NCBI RefSeq assembly: GCF_023721835.1
Contig: NZ_JAMKFE010000005.1
Coordinates: 349,960-413,959, forward strand
Origin: Caldimonas mangrovi
GTDB taxonomy: Bacteria > Pseudomonadota > Gammaproteobacteria > Burkholderiales > Burkholderiaceae_C
Length of the DNA stretch: 64,000 nucleotides
Direction: 5' to 3'
Part shown: piece by piece, positions 12,104-22,612 of the stretch
Numbering within the stretch: the stretch's first letter is position 1
Layout of the letters: every line of letters begins with the position of its first letter
Program-made: the position numbers and the translations under genes
Notes under the pieces: model-generated
The model's input: the letters and a program-made list of their open reading frames with translations, nothing else
The model's database searches: none
What the model was told of the DNA's origin: nothing

Positions 12104-14980
12104 ATGGCCGTTACCACAGTCGCACAGTTCGCCTCGGAGCTGAACCGCCCCGCGACGGCGCTGCTCGAGCAGCTCAAAGCCGCAGGGGTGGCGAAAGGGT
12201 CGCCGGAGGACTCGTTGACCGAAGCAGACAAGGAACGTCTGCTCGATTTCCTGCGCTCGTCGCACGGCACAGCCGGCGGTGAACGCAAGAAAATCACGCT
12301 CACCAAGAAGTCCACCACCGAGATCAAGCAGGCTGATTCGTCGGGCAAGGCGCGCACGATCCAGGTCGAGGTGCGCAAGAAGCGTGTATTCGTCAAGCGT
12401 GACGATGCACCGGCCGTGGTCGAGGAAGCACCGGAGTCGAAGACGCCGGTCGTCGACGACGCCGAGTTGCAGCGCCGCGAGGAAGAAGCCAGCCGCCAGG
12501 CCGAACTGCTGCGCCGTCAGGAAGAAGAGCTGGCGGAAAAACGTCGTGAACGCGAGGAGCAGGAGCGTCGCCAGCGCGAAGAGGCGGAAGCCGCACGTGC
12601 CCGCGAGTCCGAGGAAAAGGCCGCCGCCGAAGCAGCAGCACGTGCCGCGCAGGCTCAGAAGAGCACGGCGGTCGTTGGCGAAGAACCGCCTCCTGCTGCA
12701 GCCGAAGCCCCGGTGGCTGCGCCTGCACCGGCACCGGCACCCGAGACGCCGAAACCCGGCGTGCGCGTCGTGCGTGCCGCTGAAGTCGAGGCCGAAGAGA
12801 AGCAGCGCATGGCCGATCTCGAAAAGCGCCGCAAGGCTGCTGAAGCCGAGGCGGCCGCGATCCGCGCAATGATGGCCGCGCCGAAGAGGGGGGTGCTGAC
12901 CGCGAAGAAGCCTGAGGACGAGAAGCCGAAGGCCGACGCGAGCAAGGAAGGCATCAAGGGCACGATCCACAAGCCGAAGGCAGTTCCGGGCGCGGCAGGT
13001 GCTGCGGCGCCTGCAGCGCCGGGTGCCAAGCCGGGTGACAAGAAGTCGGTCAAGTCCGAGAAGCTTTCGTCGAGCTGGGCCGACGACGCTGCGAAGAAGC
13101 GCGCACTGAAGACCCGCGGCGATTCGTCGGGTGGCCGTGCCGGCTGGCGCGCGCCCTCCAAGGGCGGTCGTCGTGGTGACCGTGGCGATGGCGGCTCGGG
13201 CTACACGCCGCCAATGGAGCCGCAAGTGCATGAGGTGCACGTGCCGGAAACCATCAGCGTGGCCGATCTGGCACACAAGATGTCGGTCAAGGCGTCCGAG
13301 GTCATCAAGCAGATGATGAAGCTCGGCCAGATGGTGACGATCAACCAGCAGCTGGACCAGGAGACCGCGATGATCGTGGTCGAGGAGATGGGCCACAAGG
13401 CGCTTGCCGCCAAGCTGGACGATCCGGAGGCCTTCCTGGAAGAAGACGTCACGACGCAGGACCACGAGCTGTTGCCGCGCGCACCGGTGGTGACCGTCAT
13501 GGGCCACGTCGACCACGGCAAGACCTCGCTGCTGGACTACATTCGCCGCTCCCGCGTTGCCGCGGGTGAGGCGGGCGGCATCACGCAGCACATCGGCGCC
13601 TACCACGTCGACACGCCGCGCGGCATGATCACCTTCCTCGACACGCCGGGCCACGAGGCCTTCACGGCGATGCGGGCGCGCGGCGCAAAGGCGACCGACA
13701 TCGTCATCCTGGTGGTGGCGGCCGACGACGGAGTGATGCCGCAGACCAAGGAAGCGATCCACCACGCGAAGGCGGCGGGCGTGCCCATCGTCGTGGCGAT
13801 GAACAAGATCGACAAGCCCGAGGCCAACCCCGAGCGGGTGAAGTCCGAGCTGGTCGCCGAAGAGGTGGTGCCGGAAGAGTTCGGCGGTGAATCGCCGTTC
13901 TGTCCGGTGTCCGCCAAGACCGGCCAGGGGATCGACGAGCTGCTCGAGAACGTGCTGCTGCAAGCTGAAGTGCTGGAGCTGAAAGCTGCCAAGGATGCGC
14001 CGGCCAAGGGCCTCGTGATCGAGGCCCAGCTCGACAAGGGGCGCGGCCCGGTGGCGACCGTGCTGGTGCAGTCAGGTACGCTGAAACGCGGCGACGTGGT
14101 GCTGGCGGGCTCGAGCTTCGGACGTGTGCGCGCCATGCTGGATGAAACCGGCAAGCCGACCCAGGAAGCCGGCCCATCGATTCCGGTCGAGATTCAGGGC
14201 CTGACCGAAGTGCCGCAGGCCGGCGACGAGTTCATGGTGCTGGCCGACGAGCGCCGGGCGCGCGAAATCGCGACCTTCCGGCAGGGCAAGTACCGTGACG
14301 TCAAGCTGGCCCGCCAGCAGGCTGCCAAGCTCGAGAACATGTTCGAGCAGATGGGGGCCGGCGCGGTCCAGAACCTGCCGCTGATCATCAAGGCCGACGT
14401 GCAGGGTTCGCAGGAGGCACTGGCGGCCTCGCTGCTGAAGCTGTCGACCGACGAAGTCAAGGTGCAGATCGTGCACGCGGCGGTGGGCGGTATCAGCGAG
14501 AGCGACGTCAACCTGGCACTGGCGTCCAAGGCGGTGCTGATCGGCTTCAATACCCGAGCCGATGCCGGCGCGCGCAAGCTTGCCGAGCACAACGGGGTGG
14601 ACATCCGCTACTACAACATCATCTACGACGCGGTCGATGAGATCCGTGCGGCGATGTCTGGCATGCTGGCGCCGGAGCACAAGGAAGAGATCATCGGAAC
14701 CGCGGAGATCCGCCAGGTGTTCCGTGCCTCCAAGATCGGCTCGATCGCCGGCTGCATGGTCACCTCCGGGATCATTCGCCGCAATGCGCGCCTGCGCCTG
14801 CTGCGCGAAAACGTGGTGGTCTTCACCGGCGAACTGGAATCGCTCAAGCGCTTCAAGGACGATGTCCGCGAGGTGAAAGAGGGCTTCGAGTGCGGTTTGA
14901 ACATCAAGAACTACAACGACATCGCCGAGGGCGACCAGTTGGAGTTCTTCGAGATCAAGGAAGTGGCACGAACGCTGTAA
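12104..14980 (+). CDS. infB: Translation initiation factor IF-2
   Basis: GTPase that brings fMet-tRNA to the 30S subunit. 958 residues with the long Ala/Glu/Lys-rich N-terminal region usual for betaproteobacteria, including a highly charged helical stretch at about 115-195, an Ala/Pro linker, then the G domain: G1 [17 protein letters not shown]3 [13 protein letters not shown]4 [11 protein letters not shown]. The C-terminal initiator-tRNA domains end in [17 protein letters not shown]. Third gene of the rimP operon; ATG preceded by AAGGATA. Internal in-frame starts for shorter IF-2 forms may exist but were not assigned. Confidence 0.97.
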   Translation: MAVTTVAQFASELNRPATALLEQLKAAGVAKGSPEDSLTEADKERLLDFLRSSHGTAGGERKKITLTKKSTTEIKQADSSGKARTIQVEVRKKRVFVKRDDAPAVVEEAPESKTPVVDDAELQRREEEASRQAELLRRQEEELAEKRREREEQERRQREEAEAARARESEEKAAAEAAARAAQAQKSTAVVGEEPPPAAAEAPVAAPAPAPAPETPKPGVRVVRAAEVEAEEKQRMADLEKRRKAAEAEAAAIRAMMAAPKRGVLTAKKPEDEKPKADASKEGIKGTIHKPKAVPGAAGAAAPAAPGAKPGDKKSVKSEKLSSSWADDAAKKRALKTRGDSSGGRAGWRAPSKGGRRGDRGDGGSGYTPPMEPQVHEVHVPETISVADLAHKMSVKASEVIKQMMKLGQMVTINQQLDQETAMIVVEEMGHKALAAKLDDPEAFLEEDVTTQDHELLPRAPVVTVMGHVDHGKTSLLDYIRRSRVAAGEAGGITQHIGAYHVDTPRGMITFLDTPGHEAFTAMRARGAKATDIVILVVAADDGVMPQTKEAIHHAKAAGVPIVVAMNKIDKPEANPERVKSELVAEEVVPEEFGGESPFCPVSAKTGQGIDELLENVLLQAEVLELKAAKDAPAKGLVIEAQLDKGRGPVATVLVQSGTLKRGDVVLAGSSFGRVRAMLDETGKPTQEAGPSIPVEIQGLTEVPQAGDEFMVLADERRAREIATFRQGKYRDVKLARQQAAKLENMFEQMGAGAVQNLPLIIKADVQGSQEALAASLLKLSTDEVKVQIVHAAVGGISESDVNLALASKAVLIGFNTRADAGARKLAEHNGVDIRYYNIIYDAVDEIRAAMSGMLAPEHKEEIIGTAEIRQVFRASKIGSIAGCMVTSGIIRRNARLRLLRENVVVFTGELESLKRFKDDVREVKEGFECGLNIKNYNDIAEGDQLEFFEIKEVARTL

Positions 14981-15007
14981 GGCGGAACTTGTCGCACCTG
15001 CAGCAAG

Positions 15008-15042
15008 CCCCGCCGATCGAAAGATAGGCGGGGTTTGTGTTT
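15008..15042 (+). terminator. Hairpin between infB and rbfA (leaky terminator or processing site)
   Basis: CCCCGCC (15008-15014) pairs with GGCGGGG (15027-15033), followed by TTTGTGTTTG. The imperfect T tract and close rbfA start suggest partial termination only. Confidence 0.45.
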
Positions 15043-15067
15043 GGGCGGCAAAGAAGGAGTCACACCG

Positions 15068-15430
15068 ATGCGACACAAGCGATCCATTCCCAACCGCAGC
15101 TACCGCGTGGCCGACCAGATCCAGCGCGACGTGGCCGAGCTGATCCGCGACCTCAAGGACCCGCGTGTCGGCATGGTCACGGTCAACGCGGTCGAGGTGA
15201 CGCCGGACTATGCACACGCGAAGGTGTTCTTCTCGCTGCTGGTCGGCAATCCTGAGGAATCCGAGGCGGCACTGAACGAGGCGGCGGGTTTCATTCGCAA
15301 CGGGCTGTTCAAGCGGCTGCAGATTCACACGGTGCCGACGCTGCACTTCGTGTTCGACCGCACCACCGAACGGGCGGCCGACCTGAACGCGCTCATCCAC
15401 CAGGCCAACGCGAACCGCGCGAAGGAATGA
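15068..15430 (+). CDS. rbfA: 30S ribosome-binding factor RbfA
   Basis: Small KH-fold protein acting in late 16S rRNA maturation. 120 residues from the ATG at 15068, which has AAGGAG 8-9 nt upstream; an upstream in-frame ATG at 15035 lies on the preceding hairpin and is not used in the family. Seen: [29 protein letters not shown] and the KVFFSLLV core strand. Follows infB and precedes truB by 13 bp. Confidence 0.94.
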   Translation: MRHKRSIPNRSYRVADQIQRDVAELIRDLKDPRVGMVTVNAVEVTPDYAHAKVFFSLLVGNPEESEAALNEAAGFIRNGLFKRLQIHTVPTLHFVFDRTTERAADLNALIHQANANRAKE

Positions 15431-15443
15431 GGCAGGACGAGCC

Positions 15444-16424
15444 ATGCACGCTCCGATGACGACGCTACCAGGCACGCGGCAGAAGCTGCCGCGTCGCGCC
15501 GTCCATGGCGTGCTGCTGCTCGACAAGCCGCTAGGCTTGAGCAGCAATGACGCGCTGCAGAAAGCCAAGCGGCTGTACCGGGCCGAAAAGGCCGGTCATA
15601 CCGGCACGCTCGACCCGTTGGCGACCGGTCTGCTGCCGCTGTGCTTCGGTGCGGCAACGAAGTTCTCCCAGGTGAGCCTGGAGGCCGACAAGACCTATCG
15701 CGCGCGCCTGAAGCTCGGCGTGCGCACGTCGACCGGCGATGCGGAAGGCGAGGTGCTGACGGAACGCCCGGTGCACTCGACGCGCGACGATGCGCTGGCG
15801 GCCTGCATGCGCTTCGTCGGCGTGATCGACCAGGTGCCGCCGATGCACTCGGCGCTGAAGCGCGACGGCAAGGCGCTGTACGAGTATGCGCGCGCCGGCA
15901 TCGAAGTCGAGCGCGAGCCGCGCCGCGTGACGATTCATCGCATCGACATGCTCGACTGCCAGCATGACGAGGTCGAGATCGAGGTGCGTTGCAGCAAGGG
16001 CACCTACATCCGCACGCTGGCCGAGGACATTGGTGAAGCGCTCGGCTGCGGTGCCCACCTGATCGCGCTGCGCCGCACGGCCAGCGGCCCGTTGATGCTG
16101 TCGGGCGCCGTGACGCTGGAGCAACTCGAAGCAGCGAGCGAAGCCGAGCGCGACGCGCTGCTGCGGCCGGTCGATGAGCTGCTCGGCGAGTGGCCGGTGC
16201 TCAGGCTCGAAGCCGACGACGCGGGTCGTTTCCTGAGCGGCATGCGACGGCGCACCGTGCAGGCCGACGCGCCCCAGGTGCGTGTCTACGGTCCGCAGCA
16301 GGCCGCCTTTCTGGGCAGCGCCAGCGTCAAGGCCGGCGAACTGATTTCAACGCGGTTGTTGAGCCCGCTGGAGGTCGAAGGACTTCTGAATGCTCAAGCA
16401 TCGAAGAACCGAAACCCATCATGA
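15444..16424 (+). CDS. truB: tRNA pseudouridine(55) synthase TruB
   Basis: Makes pseudouridine 55 in the T-loop of tRNAs. 326 residues. The catalytic Asp lies in [15 protein letters not shown]; also [18 protein letters not shown] and the late [15 protein letters not shown] motif. The C-terminal PUA-like region is present. A start at 15456 (second Met) is also possible. It overlaps typA by 4 bp. Confidence 0.95.
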   Translation: MHAPMTTLPGTRQKLPRRAVHGVLLLDKPLGLSSNDALQKAKRLYRAEKAGHTGTLDPLATGLLPLCFGAATKFSQVSLEADKTYRARLKLGVRTSTGDAEGEVLTERPVHSTRDDALAACMRFVGVIDQVPPMHSALKRDGKALYEYARAGIEVEREPRRVTIHRIDMLDCQHDEVEIEVRCSKGTYIRTLAEDIGEALGCGAHLIALRRTASGPLMLSGAVTLEQLEAASEAERDALLRPVDELLGEWPVLRLEADDAGRFLSGMRRRTVQADAPQVRVYGPQQAAFLGSASVKAGELISTRLLSPLEVEGLLNAQASKNRNPS

Positions 16425-18250
16425 GCAAGCAAATTCGCAACATCGCCATCATCGCCCACGTCGACCATGGCAAGACCACGCTGGTGGACCAGTTGCTGCG
16501 CCAGTCCGGCACCTTCCGCGAGAACCAGCAGGTCAGCGAACGCGTGATGGACAGCAACGACATCGAGCGCGAGCGCGGCATCACCATCCTCGCGAAGAAC
16601 TGCGCAGTCAGCTGGCAGGACACCCACATCAACATCGTCGACACCCCGGGGCACGCCGACTTCGGCGGCGAGGTCGAGCGAGCGCTGTCGATGGTCGACG
16701 GCGTCGTGCTGTTGATCGATGCGCAGGAAGGGCCGATGCCGCAGACGCGCTTCGTGACCAAGAAGGCGCTGGCGCTGGGCCTGAAGCCTATCGTCGTCGT
16801 CAACAAGGTCGACAAGCCGGGCGCTCGCCCCGACTACGTCATCAATGCCGCGTTCGAGTTGTTCGACAAGCTCGGCGCCGACGATGAACAGCTCGACTTC
16901 CCGGTGGTCTATGCGTCCGGCCTGAACGGCTGGGCCTCGCTGGAAGAAGGCGAGCCGGGCCAGCAATGGGGCCAGGACATGAGCGCGCTGTTCAACACCG
17001 TGCTCAAGCATGTGCCGGCGCACGAAGGCAACCCGGACGCTCCGCTGCAGCTACAGATCTCGTCACTGGACTACTCCACCTACGTCGGGCGCATCGGCGT
17101 CGGCCGCGTCAACGCCGGCACCATCAAGCCGGCGATGGATGTGCTGGTGATGGAAGGCCCCGACGGCAAGTCCTACAAGGGCCGCATCAATCAGGTGCTG
17201 AAATTCGAGGGGCTGGAGCGCAAGCAGGCCAACTCGGCCGGCCCGGGCGACATCGTGCTGATCAACGGCATCGAAGACATCGGTATCGGTGTCACGTTGA
17301 CCGACCCGCTCGAACCGCAGCCGCTGCCGATGTTGAAAGTCGACGAGCCGACGCTGACGATGAACTTCTGCGTCAACACGTCGCCGCTGGCCGGTCGCGA
17401 AGGCAAGTTCGTCACCAGTCGCCAGATCTGGGACCGGCTGCAGAAGGAATTGCAGTCGAACGTCGCGCTGCGTGTGCGCGAGACGCCCGAAGACGGCATC
17501 TTCGAAGTCTCGGGCCGTGGCGAACTGCACCTGACCATCCTGCTGGAGAACATGCGCCGTGAAGGCTACGAGTTGGCTGTCTCGAAGCCGCGCGTGGTGT
17601 TCCAGGACATCGATGGCGAGCGCTGCGAGCCGATCGAGATGGTCACGGCCGACATCGAGGAGCAGCACCAGGGCGGCGTGATGCAGGCGCTGGGCCTGCG
17701 TCGCGGCGAGCTGGTCAACATGGAGCCGGATGGCATGGGCCGGGTGCGACTGGAATACCGCATCCCTGCGCGCGGACTGATCGGCTTCCAGAACGAGTTC
17801 CTGAACCTCACGCGCGGCACCGGCCTCATCAGCAACATCTTCGACGGCTACGAACCCTACAAGGGCGAGATCGAAGGCCGCAAGAACGGGGTGCTCATCA
17901 GCCAGGACGATGGCGAGATCGTGACCTACGCGCTCGGCAAGCTGGACGACCGCGGCCGCATGTTCGTGAGGGCTGGTGATCCGGTCTACGAAGGCATGAT
18001 CGTGGGCATCCACAGCCGCGAGAACGATCTGGTCGTCAACGCGGTGCGGGCCAAGCAGCTGACGAACTTCCGCGTTTCGGGCAAGGAAGACGCGATCAAG
18101 ATCACGCCGCCGATCGAGTTGACGCTGGAGTACGCCGTCGAGTTCATCGAAGACGACGAACTGGTCGAGATCACGCCGAAGTCGATCCGGTTGCGCAAGC
18201 GCTTCCTCAAGGAGCATGAGCGCAAGCGTGCCCAGCGCGAAGCCGCCTGA
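16421..18250 (+). CDS. typA: Ribosome-associated GTPase TypA/BipA
   Basis: Translational GTPase with EF-G-like architecture involved in 50S assembly and stress adaptation. 609 residues from the ATG at 16421, which overlaps the truB stop (ATGA); the frame is open further up inside truB but the coupled start gives the family N-terminus [21 protein letters not shown] motifs: [39 protein letters not shown]. The TypA-specific C-terminal domain follows (KTAL-type ISLRKR region, here [17 protein letters not shown]). Confidence 0.95.
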   Translation: MSKQIRNIAIIAHVDHGKTTLVDQLLRQSGTFRENQQVSERVMDSNDIERERGITILAKNCAVSWQDTHINIVDTPGHADFGGEVERALSMVDGVVLLIDAQEGPMPQTRFVTKKALALGLKPIVVVNKVDKPGARPDYVINAAFELFDKLGADDEQLDFPVVYASGLNGWASLEEGEPGQQWGQDMSALFNTVLKHVPAHEGNPDAPLQLQISSLDYSTYVGRIGVGRVNAGTIKPAMDVLVMEGPDGKSYKGRINQVLKFEGLERKQANSAGPGDIVLINGIEDIGIGVTLTDPLEPQPLPMLKVDEPTLTMNFCVNTSPLAGREGKFVTSRQIWDRLQKELQSNVALRVRETPEDGIFEVSGRGELHLTILLENMRREGYELAVSKPRVVFQDIDGERCEPIEMVTADIEEQHQGGVMQALGLRRGELVNMEPDGMGRVRLEYRIPARGLIGFQNEFLNLTRGTGLISNIFDGYEPYKGEIEGRKNGVLISQDDGEIVTYALGKLDDRGRMFVRAGDPVYEGMIVGIHSRENDLVVNAVRAKQLTNFRVSGKEDAIKITPPIELTLEYAVEFIEDDELVEITPKSIRLRKRFLKEHERKRAQREAA

Positions 18251-18280
18251 GCAGGGCGTTCGGTCGTTTCAACCAACAAG

Positions 18281-18303
18281 AAGGGGGCTGCGGCTCCCTT
18301 TGT
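18281..18303 (+). terminator. Weak terminator hairpin after typA
   Basis: AAGGGGGC/GCTCCCTT with a TGCG loop and one G-U pair, followed by only a few T. Candidate end of the rimP-typA operon; the next gene starts 6 bp later, so read-through is likely. Confidence 0.35.
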
Positions 18304-18308
18304 CGTGT

Positions 18309-19202
18309 ATGTCGCATTCGCGTGCTGTGGCGTTGATGGTGGTCGTCACGCTGATGTGGAGCATTGCCGGCGTCGTGACACGCCACCTGGAGGCCGCTCG
18401 CGCCTTCGAGGTGACGTTTTGGCGCAGCTTCTTCAATGCTTGCTTCCTGCTGGTCGCCCTGGCGCTGTGGCGCAGGGGCGGGCTGTGGCGCAGCTTCGCC
18501 AACGGTGGCTGGCCGCTGTGGGTGTCAGGCCTGATGTGGTCGATCATGTACACGTGCTTCATGGTCGCGCTGACGCTGACGACGGTGGCGAACGTGCTGA
18601 TCACGATGGCGCTGGCGCCGCTCGCGACCGCGCTGGTGTCGCGCGTGGTCTTGAAGCAGCGCCTGCCGGCGCGCACCTGGGGTGCCATTGCAGTGGCCGG
18701 TGCCGGCATCGCATGGATGTACGGCAGCGAGGTGAGCGGTATCGACCCGCAGCATCTGCTGGGCACGCTGGTTGCGCTCGGTGTACCGATGGCGGCAGCC
18801 GTCAACTGGACGGTCATTCAACGCAGCAGCCATCGTGGAAGGCCGGGGGCCACTCAGGACATGCTGCCGGCCGTGCTGATCGGTGCAGCGCTGTCGGCCC
18901 TGGTGTCGCTGCCGCTGGCGTGGCCGATGCAGGCTTCGACGCACGACCTCTCGCTGCTGGCGTTGCTGGGCCTGTTCCAGCTCGCCATTCCCTGCCTGTT
19001 GGCTGTTCAGCTCGCACGCGTGTTGCCGGCACCTGAGGTGGCGTTGCTGGCGCTGCTCGAAGTGGTGTTCGGCGTCGCCTGGGCGTGGCTGGGCGCCGGC
19101 GAAGCGCCAACGCCGCATGTGCTGGGTGGTGGTGCACTGGTGCTGCTGGCGCTGGGCACCAACGAGGCCCTGGGCCTGCGTCAGGCACGCGAACGGCGCT
19201 AG
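18309..19202 (+). CDS. EamA/DMT-superfamily transporter
   Basis: Inner-membrane transporter with about ten predicted helices in two EamA repeats; 297 residues. The start at 18309 (MSHSRAVALMVVVTLMWSIAGVVTRHLE) leads directly into the first helix and includes the usual W-S-x-x-x-V/F pattern; an upstream in-frame start inside typA is not credible. The second repeat contains LLGLFQLAIPCLLAVQLARVL and ALLALLEVVFGVAWAWLGAGE. Substrate not predictable. It is 30 bp upstream of the hydrolase gene. Confidence 0.85.
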   Translation: MSHSRAVALMVVVTLMWSIAGVVTRHLEAARAFEVTFWRSFFNACFLLVALALWRRGGLWRSFANGGWPLWVSGLMWSIMYTCFMVALTLTTVANVLITMALAPLATALVSRVVLKQRLPARTWGAIAVAGAGIAWMYGSEVSGIDPQHLLGTLVALGVPMAAAVNWTVIQRSSHRGRPGATQDMLPAVLIGAALSALVSLPLAWPMQASTHDLSLLALLGLFQLAIPCLLAVQLARVLPAPEVALLALLEVVFGVAWAWLGAGEAPTPHVLGGGALVLLALGTNEALGLRQARERR

Positions 19203-19232
19203 CATCGTCCCCATCGAAGTACCGGAGACAAG

Positions 19233-20348
19233 ATGAATTCCCGCGCGCTTTCCCTTCAGTCCAACGGCCATGTGCTGCACGACACGTTCGGCGATGTCGG
19301 CATCATCACGCTGAACCGACCGCAGGCGTTGAATGCGTTGTCGCTGCCGATGATTCGCGACCTGACGACCCTGTTGCTGGCGTGGCGTGACGATCCCGCC
19401 ATCAAAGCGGTGTTTGTGCGGGGTGCCACGCAGGAAGGCAAGGCCGTGGCCTTCTGTGCCGGTGGCGACATCCGCTTCTTCCACCAGGCGGCACTGTCCG
19501 GCAACCCCCAGCTCGAGGACTTCTTCACCGAGGAGTACGCGCTCAACCACCTGATTCATGCCTACCCCAAACCCTACATCGCGTGGATGGACGGCGTCGT
19601 GATGGGCGGCGGCATGGGCATCAGCCAGGGGGCGGCGCTGCGCATCGTCACCGAGCGCACGAAGATGGCGATGCCCGAGACGAACATCGGGCTGTTTCCA
19701 GACGTCGGTGGCGGCTGGTTCCTGTCGCGCTGTCCTGGCCAGGTGGGGGAATACCTGGCGCTGACCGGACAGGTGATCGGCGCGGGCGATGCGCTGGCCT
19801 GGGGCCTGGCGGACGGCTTTGCCGCATCCGACGCACTCGACACCTTCGAGGATGCGCCGAACGCCGGCTTCTTCTCCAGCGATGCCGAGGTGCTGCGGTA
19901 TGCCCGCGCGCGGCTGAAGCAGGCTCCGGCACCCTTGCTGGCGGCCGAGCAGCCGGCCATCGACTACCACTTCGCGCAGCCGACCGTGCGCGAGATCATG
20001 GCCTCGCTGCAGCAGGACAGCAGCCCTTGGGCGCAGGAGACATGGGCCGCGATGCGCAAGCGCTCGCCGTTGATGATGTGCGTCACGCTCGAACAGATCC
20101 GCCGTGCGCGTTCGATGGGCCTGGCCGACGACCTGCGGATGGAACGCGATCTCGTGCGCAACTGCTTCTTCATCCGCCCGGGCGAGGCCAGCGAGACCGT
20201 CGAAGGCATCCGCGCGCTGGCGGTCGACAAGGACCACAGCCCGCGCTGGAGCCCGCCCACCGTGGAGACGGTGACGCCGGAGATGGTGCAGCAGTTCTTC
20301 CGCAGCCCCTGGCCCCGGCACGCGCACCCTCTGCACAGCCTGGATTGA
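19233..20348 (+). CDS. 3-hydroxyisobutyryl-CoA hydrolase-like enoyl-CoA hydratase/isomerase family protein
   Basis: Crotonase-fold enzyme of 371 residues, longer than true enoyl-CoA hydratases (~260) and matching 3-hydroxyisobutyryl-CoA hydrolases of valine catabolism. Seen: ITLNRPQALNALSLPM, the first oxyanion-hole loop FCAGGDIRFFHQ, the second GGGMGISQGAALRIV, the Glu-bearing MAMPETNIGLFPDVGGGWFLSR, and the C-terminal region RNCFFIRPGEASETVEGIRA. It stands alone here without other valine genes. Precise substrate is inferred from family length and motifs. Confidence 0.82.
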   Translation: MNSRALSLQSNGHVLHDTFGDVGIITLNRPQALNALSLPMIRDLTTLLLAWRDDPAIKAVFVRGATQEGKAVAFCAGGDIRFFHQAALSGNPQLEDFFTEEYALNHLIHAYPKPYIAWMDGVVMGGGMGISQGAALRIVTERTKMAMPETNIGLFPDVGGGWFLSRCPGQVGEYLALTGQVIGAGDALAWGLADGFAASDALDTFEDAPNAGFFSSDAEVLRYARARLKQAPAPLLAAEQPAIDYHFAQPTVREIMASLQQDSSPWAQETWAAMRKRSPLMMCVTLEQIRRARSMGLADDLRMERDLVRNCFFIRPGEASETVEGIRALAVDKDHSPRWSPPTVETVTPEMVQQFFRSPWPRHAHPLHSLD

Positions 20349-20359
20349 TCCATCGACCG

Positions 20360-21373
20360 ATGACCGCAGCCTTGCCCCGCCCGACGCAAGACCCGTGGCG
20401 CCTGTCCGTCGCCCCGATGATGGACTGGACCGATCGGCATTGCCGTTACTTCCATCGGCTGCTGAGTCGCCACACCCGTCTCTACACCGAGATGGTGACG
20501 ACAGGCGCCTTGCTGCATGGCGACGTGCCTCGGCATCTGGACTTCAACGAGGAAGAGCACCCTGTCGCGCTGCAGCTGGGCGGCAGCGAGCCACACGACC
20601 TGGCCGCTTGCGCAAGGCTTGCACAGCAGTGGGGCTACGACGAGGTCAACCTGAACTGCGGCTGCCCGAGCGAGCGCGTGCAGCGCGGCGCTTTCGGTGC
20701 CTGCCTGATGTCCGAGCCTTTGCTGGTCGCGGATTGCGTGAAGGCGATGCGCGATGCAGTCGACATTCCTGTGACGGTGAAGCACCGCATCGGCATCGAC
20801 AAGGTCGAGAGCTATGACTTCGTGCGCGACTTCGTCGGTACCGTGGCGCAGGCAGGCTGCGAGGTCTTCGTCGTGCACGCCCGCAACGCGTGGCTGAAGG
20901 GGTTGAGCCCGAAGGAGAACCGCGAAGTGCCGCCGCTGCGCTATGAGCTGGTGCACCGGCTGAAGCGAGAGTTCCCGCGGCTGACGATCGCGATCAACGG
21001 CGGGCTGGGGGACGACGACGCGATCGCCGCGCAATTGCAGCATCTCGACGGTGCGATGATCGGGCGCGAGGCGTATCACAACCCGTGGGTGATGGCGACC
21101 TGGGACGCCCGGTTCTTCGGCGACGAGCGGGCCATTCCCGATCGCGAAGCGGTGGAAGAAGAGATGGTCCGCTATTGCGAGCGCGAGGCTGCACGCGGCG
21201 TGCCATGGCCGCACGTCGCGCGCCACATGCTCGGGCTGCGCAACGGATTGCCCGGTGCGCGCCGGTGGCGCCAGGTGTGGTCCGACCACCGTCTCAAGGG
21301 CGAGCCGGCAAGTGCCGTGTACCGGCAGGCACGCTCGTACAGCCAAGCGTCGTCAGTGAACACGCCACGCTAA
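20360..21373 (+). CDS. dusA: tRNA-dihydrouridine(20/20a) synthase DusA
   Basis: FMN-dependent reduction of uridines in the tRNA D-loop. 337 residues from the ATG at 20360 (MTAALPRPTQDPWRLSVAPMMDWTDRH), 12 bp after the upstream stop. Seen: AVAPMMDWTD-type start, catalytic Cys in NLNCGCPSERVQ, GAFGACLM, VTVKHRIGID, and phosphate-binding INGGLGDDD...MIGREAYHNPW. The stop (TAA 21371-21373) overlaps the convergent stop of the TIGR02270 gene. dusA is a known integration target in other genomes, but no insertion is seen here. Confidence 0.94.
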   Translation: MTAALPRPTQDPWRLSVAPMMDWTDRHCRYFHRLLSRHTRLYTEMVTTGALLHGDVPRHLDFNEEEHPVALQLGGSEPHDLAACARLAQQWGYDEVNLNCGCPSERVQRGAFGACLMSEPLLVADCVKAMRDAVDIPVTVKHRIGIDKVESYDFVRDFVGTVAQAGCEVFVVHARNAWLKGLSPKENREVPPLRYELVHRLKREFPRLTIAINGGLGDDDAIAAQLQHLDGAMIGREAYHNPWVMATWDARFFGDERAIPDREAVEEEMVRYCEREAARGVPWPHVARHMLGLRNGLPGARRWRQVWSDHRLKGEPASAVYRQARSYSQASSVNTPR

Positions 21374-22608
21374 GCCGGCCAGGCTTGCATCAGGCGCTGT
21401 TGTCGCCATGCCGGGGCCGCGGTCGGGAACAGGGGCGATCCCGGCACAGACAAACACCACAGCTGCGCTGCGAGCCACCGTTGCCTCTGCGATCCTGTGC
21501 GCAGCACGTGACGGCAGTGCTGTTCGTCCGGCGAGGCACCGAGAAAACTGCGGTGGTCCGGAGCAAAGCGGGACCGATGCTCCGCCCACCAGGCTTTGGT
21601 GCGCTCGACGTTCAGCCACGGCAACGCGACGTCCTCGGGCACTTCGACGTTCTCGTCCTCCGGGTCGTCGCTGGGTCCGTCTTCATGACCTTCCGGCGGC
21701 ATGGCTTCCAACTGCTCGGCGTTGTAGTCGACGCCGGTGATAAGCACGAACGATTCGCCGGCAATGCGAGCGGTCTCCGGCCGGCCCATCTGTTCGAGCA
21801 GCCAAGGCGCATAGCGGGCGTTCCCGGTGCAGCCGGCGCCGATGATTCGCAGGCGTGATGCACCGGGCAGACCTTCCAGTTCCGCGAGCAGTTCATGGCC
21901 TTGCTGCCAGTCCGATGCGAGGATGAACGCCTGGAGCGCCTGCTGCTGGCGTCGGCCGGGCTTGAGCGCGAGTTGCCGCAGCGCATGGCATGCCGCGCCC
22001 CGGTCTCCCAGCAATACGGCGGACCAGGCAGCCCAGTACCTGGTTTCCGGCTGAGGGTCTTCCAGGGCTGCCTGCAGCTCGGGCAGGAGATCCATGCGAC
22101 CCAGTTCGCCCGCCGCCCGCAGCGCGCGCAGCCTGGCCACACCGGAAGCGGCGCTCAGCCAGGTCTTCAGTGCGGGGCCCGGGTCTTGCCTGTGCATGGC
22201 GCATGCCGCGATGCCTAGCGCCTGGATCCGTCCGTTCGTCGTGCCGAGCAGGTGCCTGGTGACATCGGCAAGTCGGCTGGAGCCCATCCAGCCCAGCGCC
22301 GAGGCGACGCCGGAGAACACTTCCGGCAATTGCACGGAACGCTCCAGCACTGTTGACCACCAGGAGGGTGTGTCGATGGCGAGTACCGACGCGACGAAGA
22401 ACTCTTCTGCGCCTCCGGCGTCGAGGGACGGCATGCACACTTTCCACGCGCTTTCCGCCTCGTTGCGCAATCCGTCCAGCTGAGCGGCAAGCTGCTCATC
22501 GAGGTCCGTGAACTGTGCCGGCGAGTAGTTGGGCGCCTTGACGGCATAGCAGCGCTGCAGCCAGAGGAACTGGGCCTCGTCGTGGAATTCCAGCAGGTTC
22601 TCGTTCAT
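21370..22608 (-). CDS. TIGR02270-type HEAT-like repeat protein of the T6SS cargo cluster
   Basis: 412 residues from the ATG at 22608 (MNENLLEFHDEAQFLWLQRCY), 4 bp after the preceding stop. The frame is open further upstream inside the immunity gene, but that part lacks protein character. The body is helical with short repeated units (GIAACAMHRQDPGPALKTWL; LRALRAAGELGRMDLLPELQAAL; YWAAWSAVLLGDRGAACHALRQLAL), suggesting HEAT-like repeats. Such proteins recur downstream of vgrG/DUF4150 clusters (family knowledge, from memory); the role is unknown, perhaps scaffold, adaptor or a second immunity factor. Confidence 0.7.
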   Translation of the reverse strand: MNENLLEFHDEAQFLWLQRCYAVKAPNYSPAQFTDLDEQLAAQLDGLRNEAESAWKVCMPSLDAGGAEEFFVASVLAIDTPSWWSTVLERSVQLPEVFSGVASALGWMGSSRLADVTRHLLGTTNGRIQALGIAACAMHRQDPGPALKTWLSAASGVARLRALRAAGELGRMDLLPELQAALEDPQPETRYWAAWSAVLLGDRGAACHALRQLALKPGRRQQQALQAFILASDWQQGHELLAELEGLPGASRLRIIGAGCTGNARYAPWLLEQMGRPETARIAGESFVLITGVDYNAEQLEAMPPEGHEDGPSDDPEDENVEVPEDVALPWLNVERTKAWWAEHRSRFAPDHRSFLGASPDEQHCRHVLRTGSQRQRWLAAQLWCLSVPGSPLFPTAAPAWRQQRLMQAWPA

Positions 22609-22612
22609 GTCC

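Noticed and set aside
11708..13963. Long antisense frame opposite nusA-infB
   Set aside because: It mirrors the codon bias of the real genes (His/Leu/Arg-rich translation) and has no domain; a typical high-GC shadow. The same applies to other long antisense frames opposite malE, pheT, typA and thrS.
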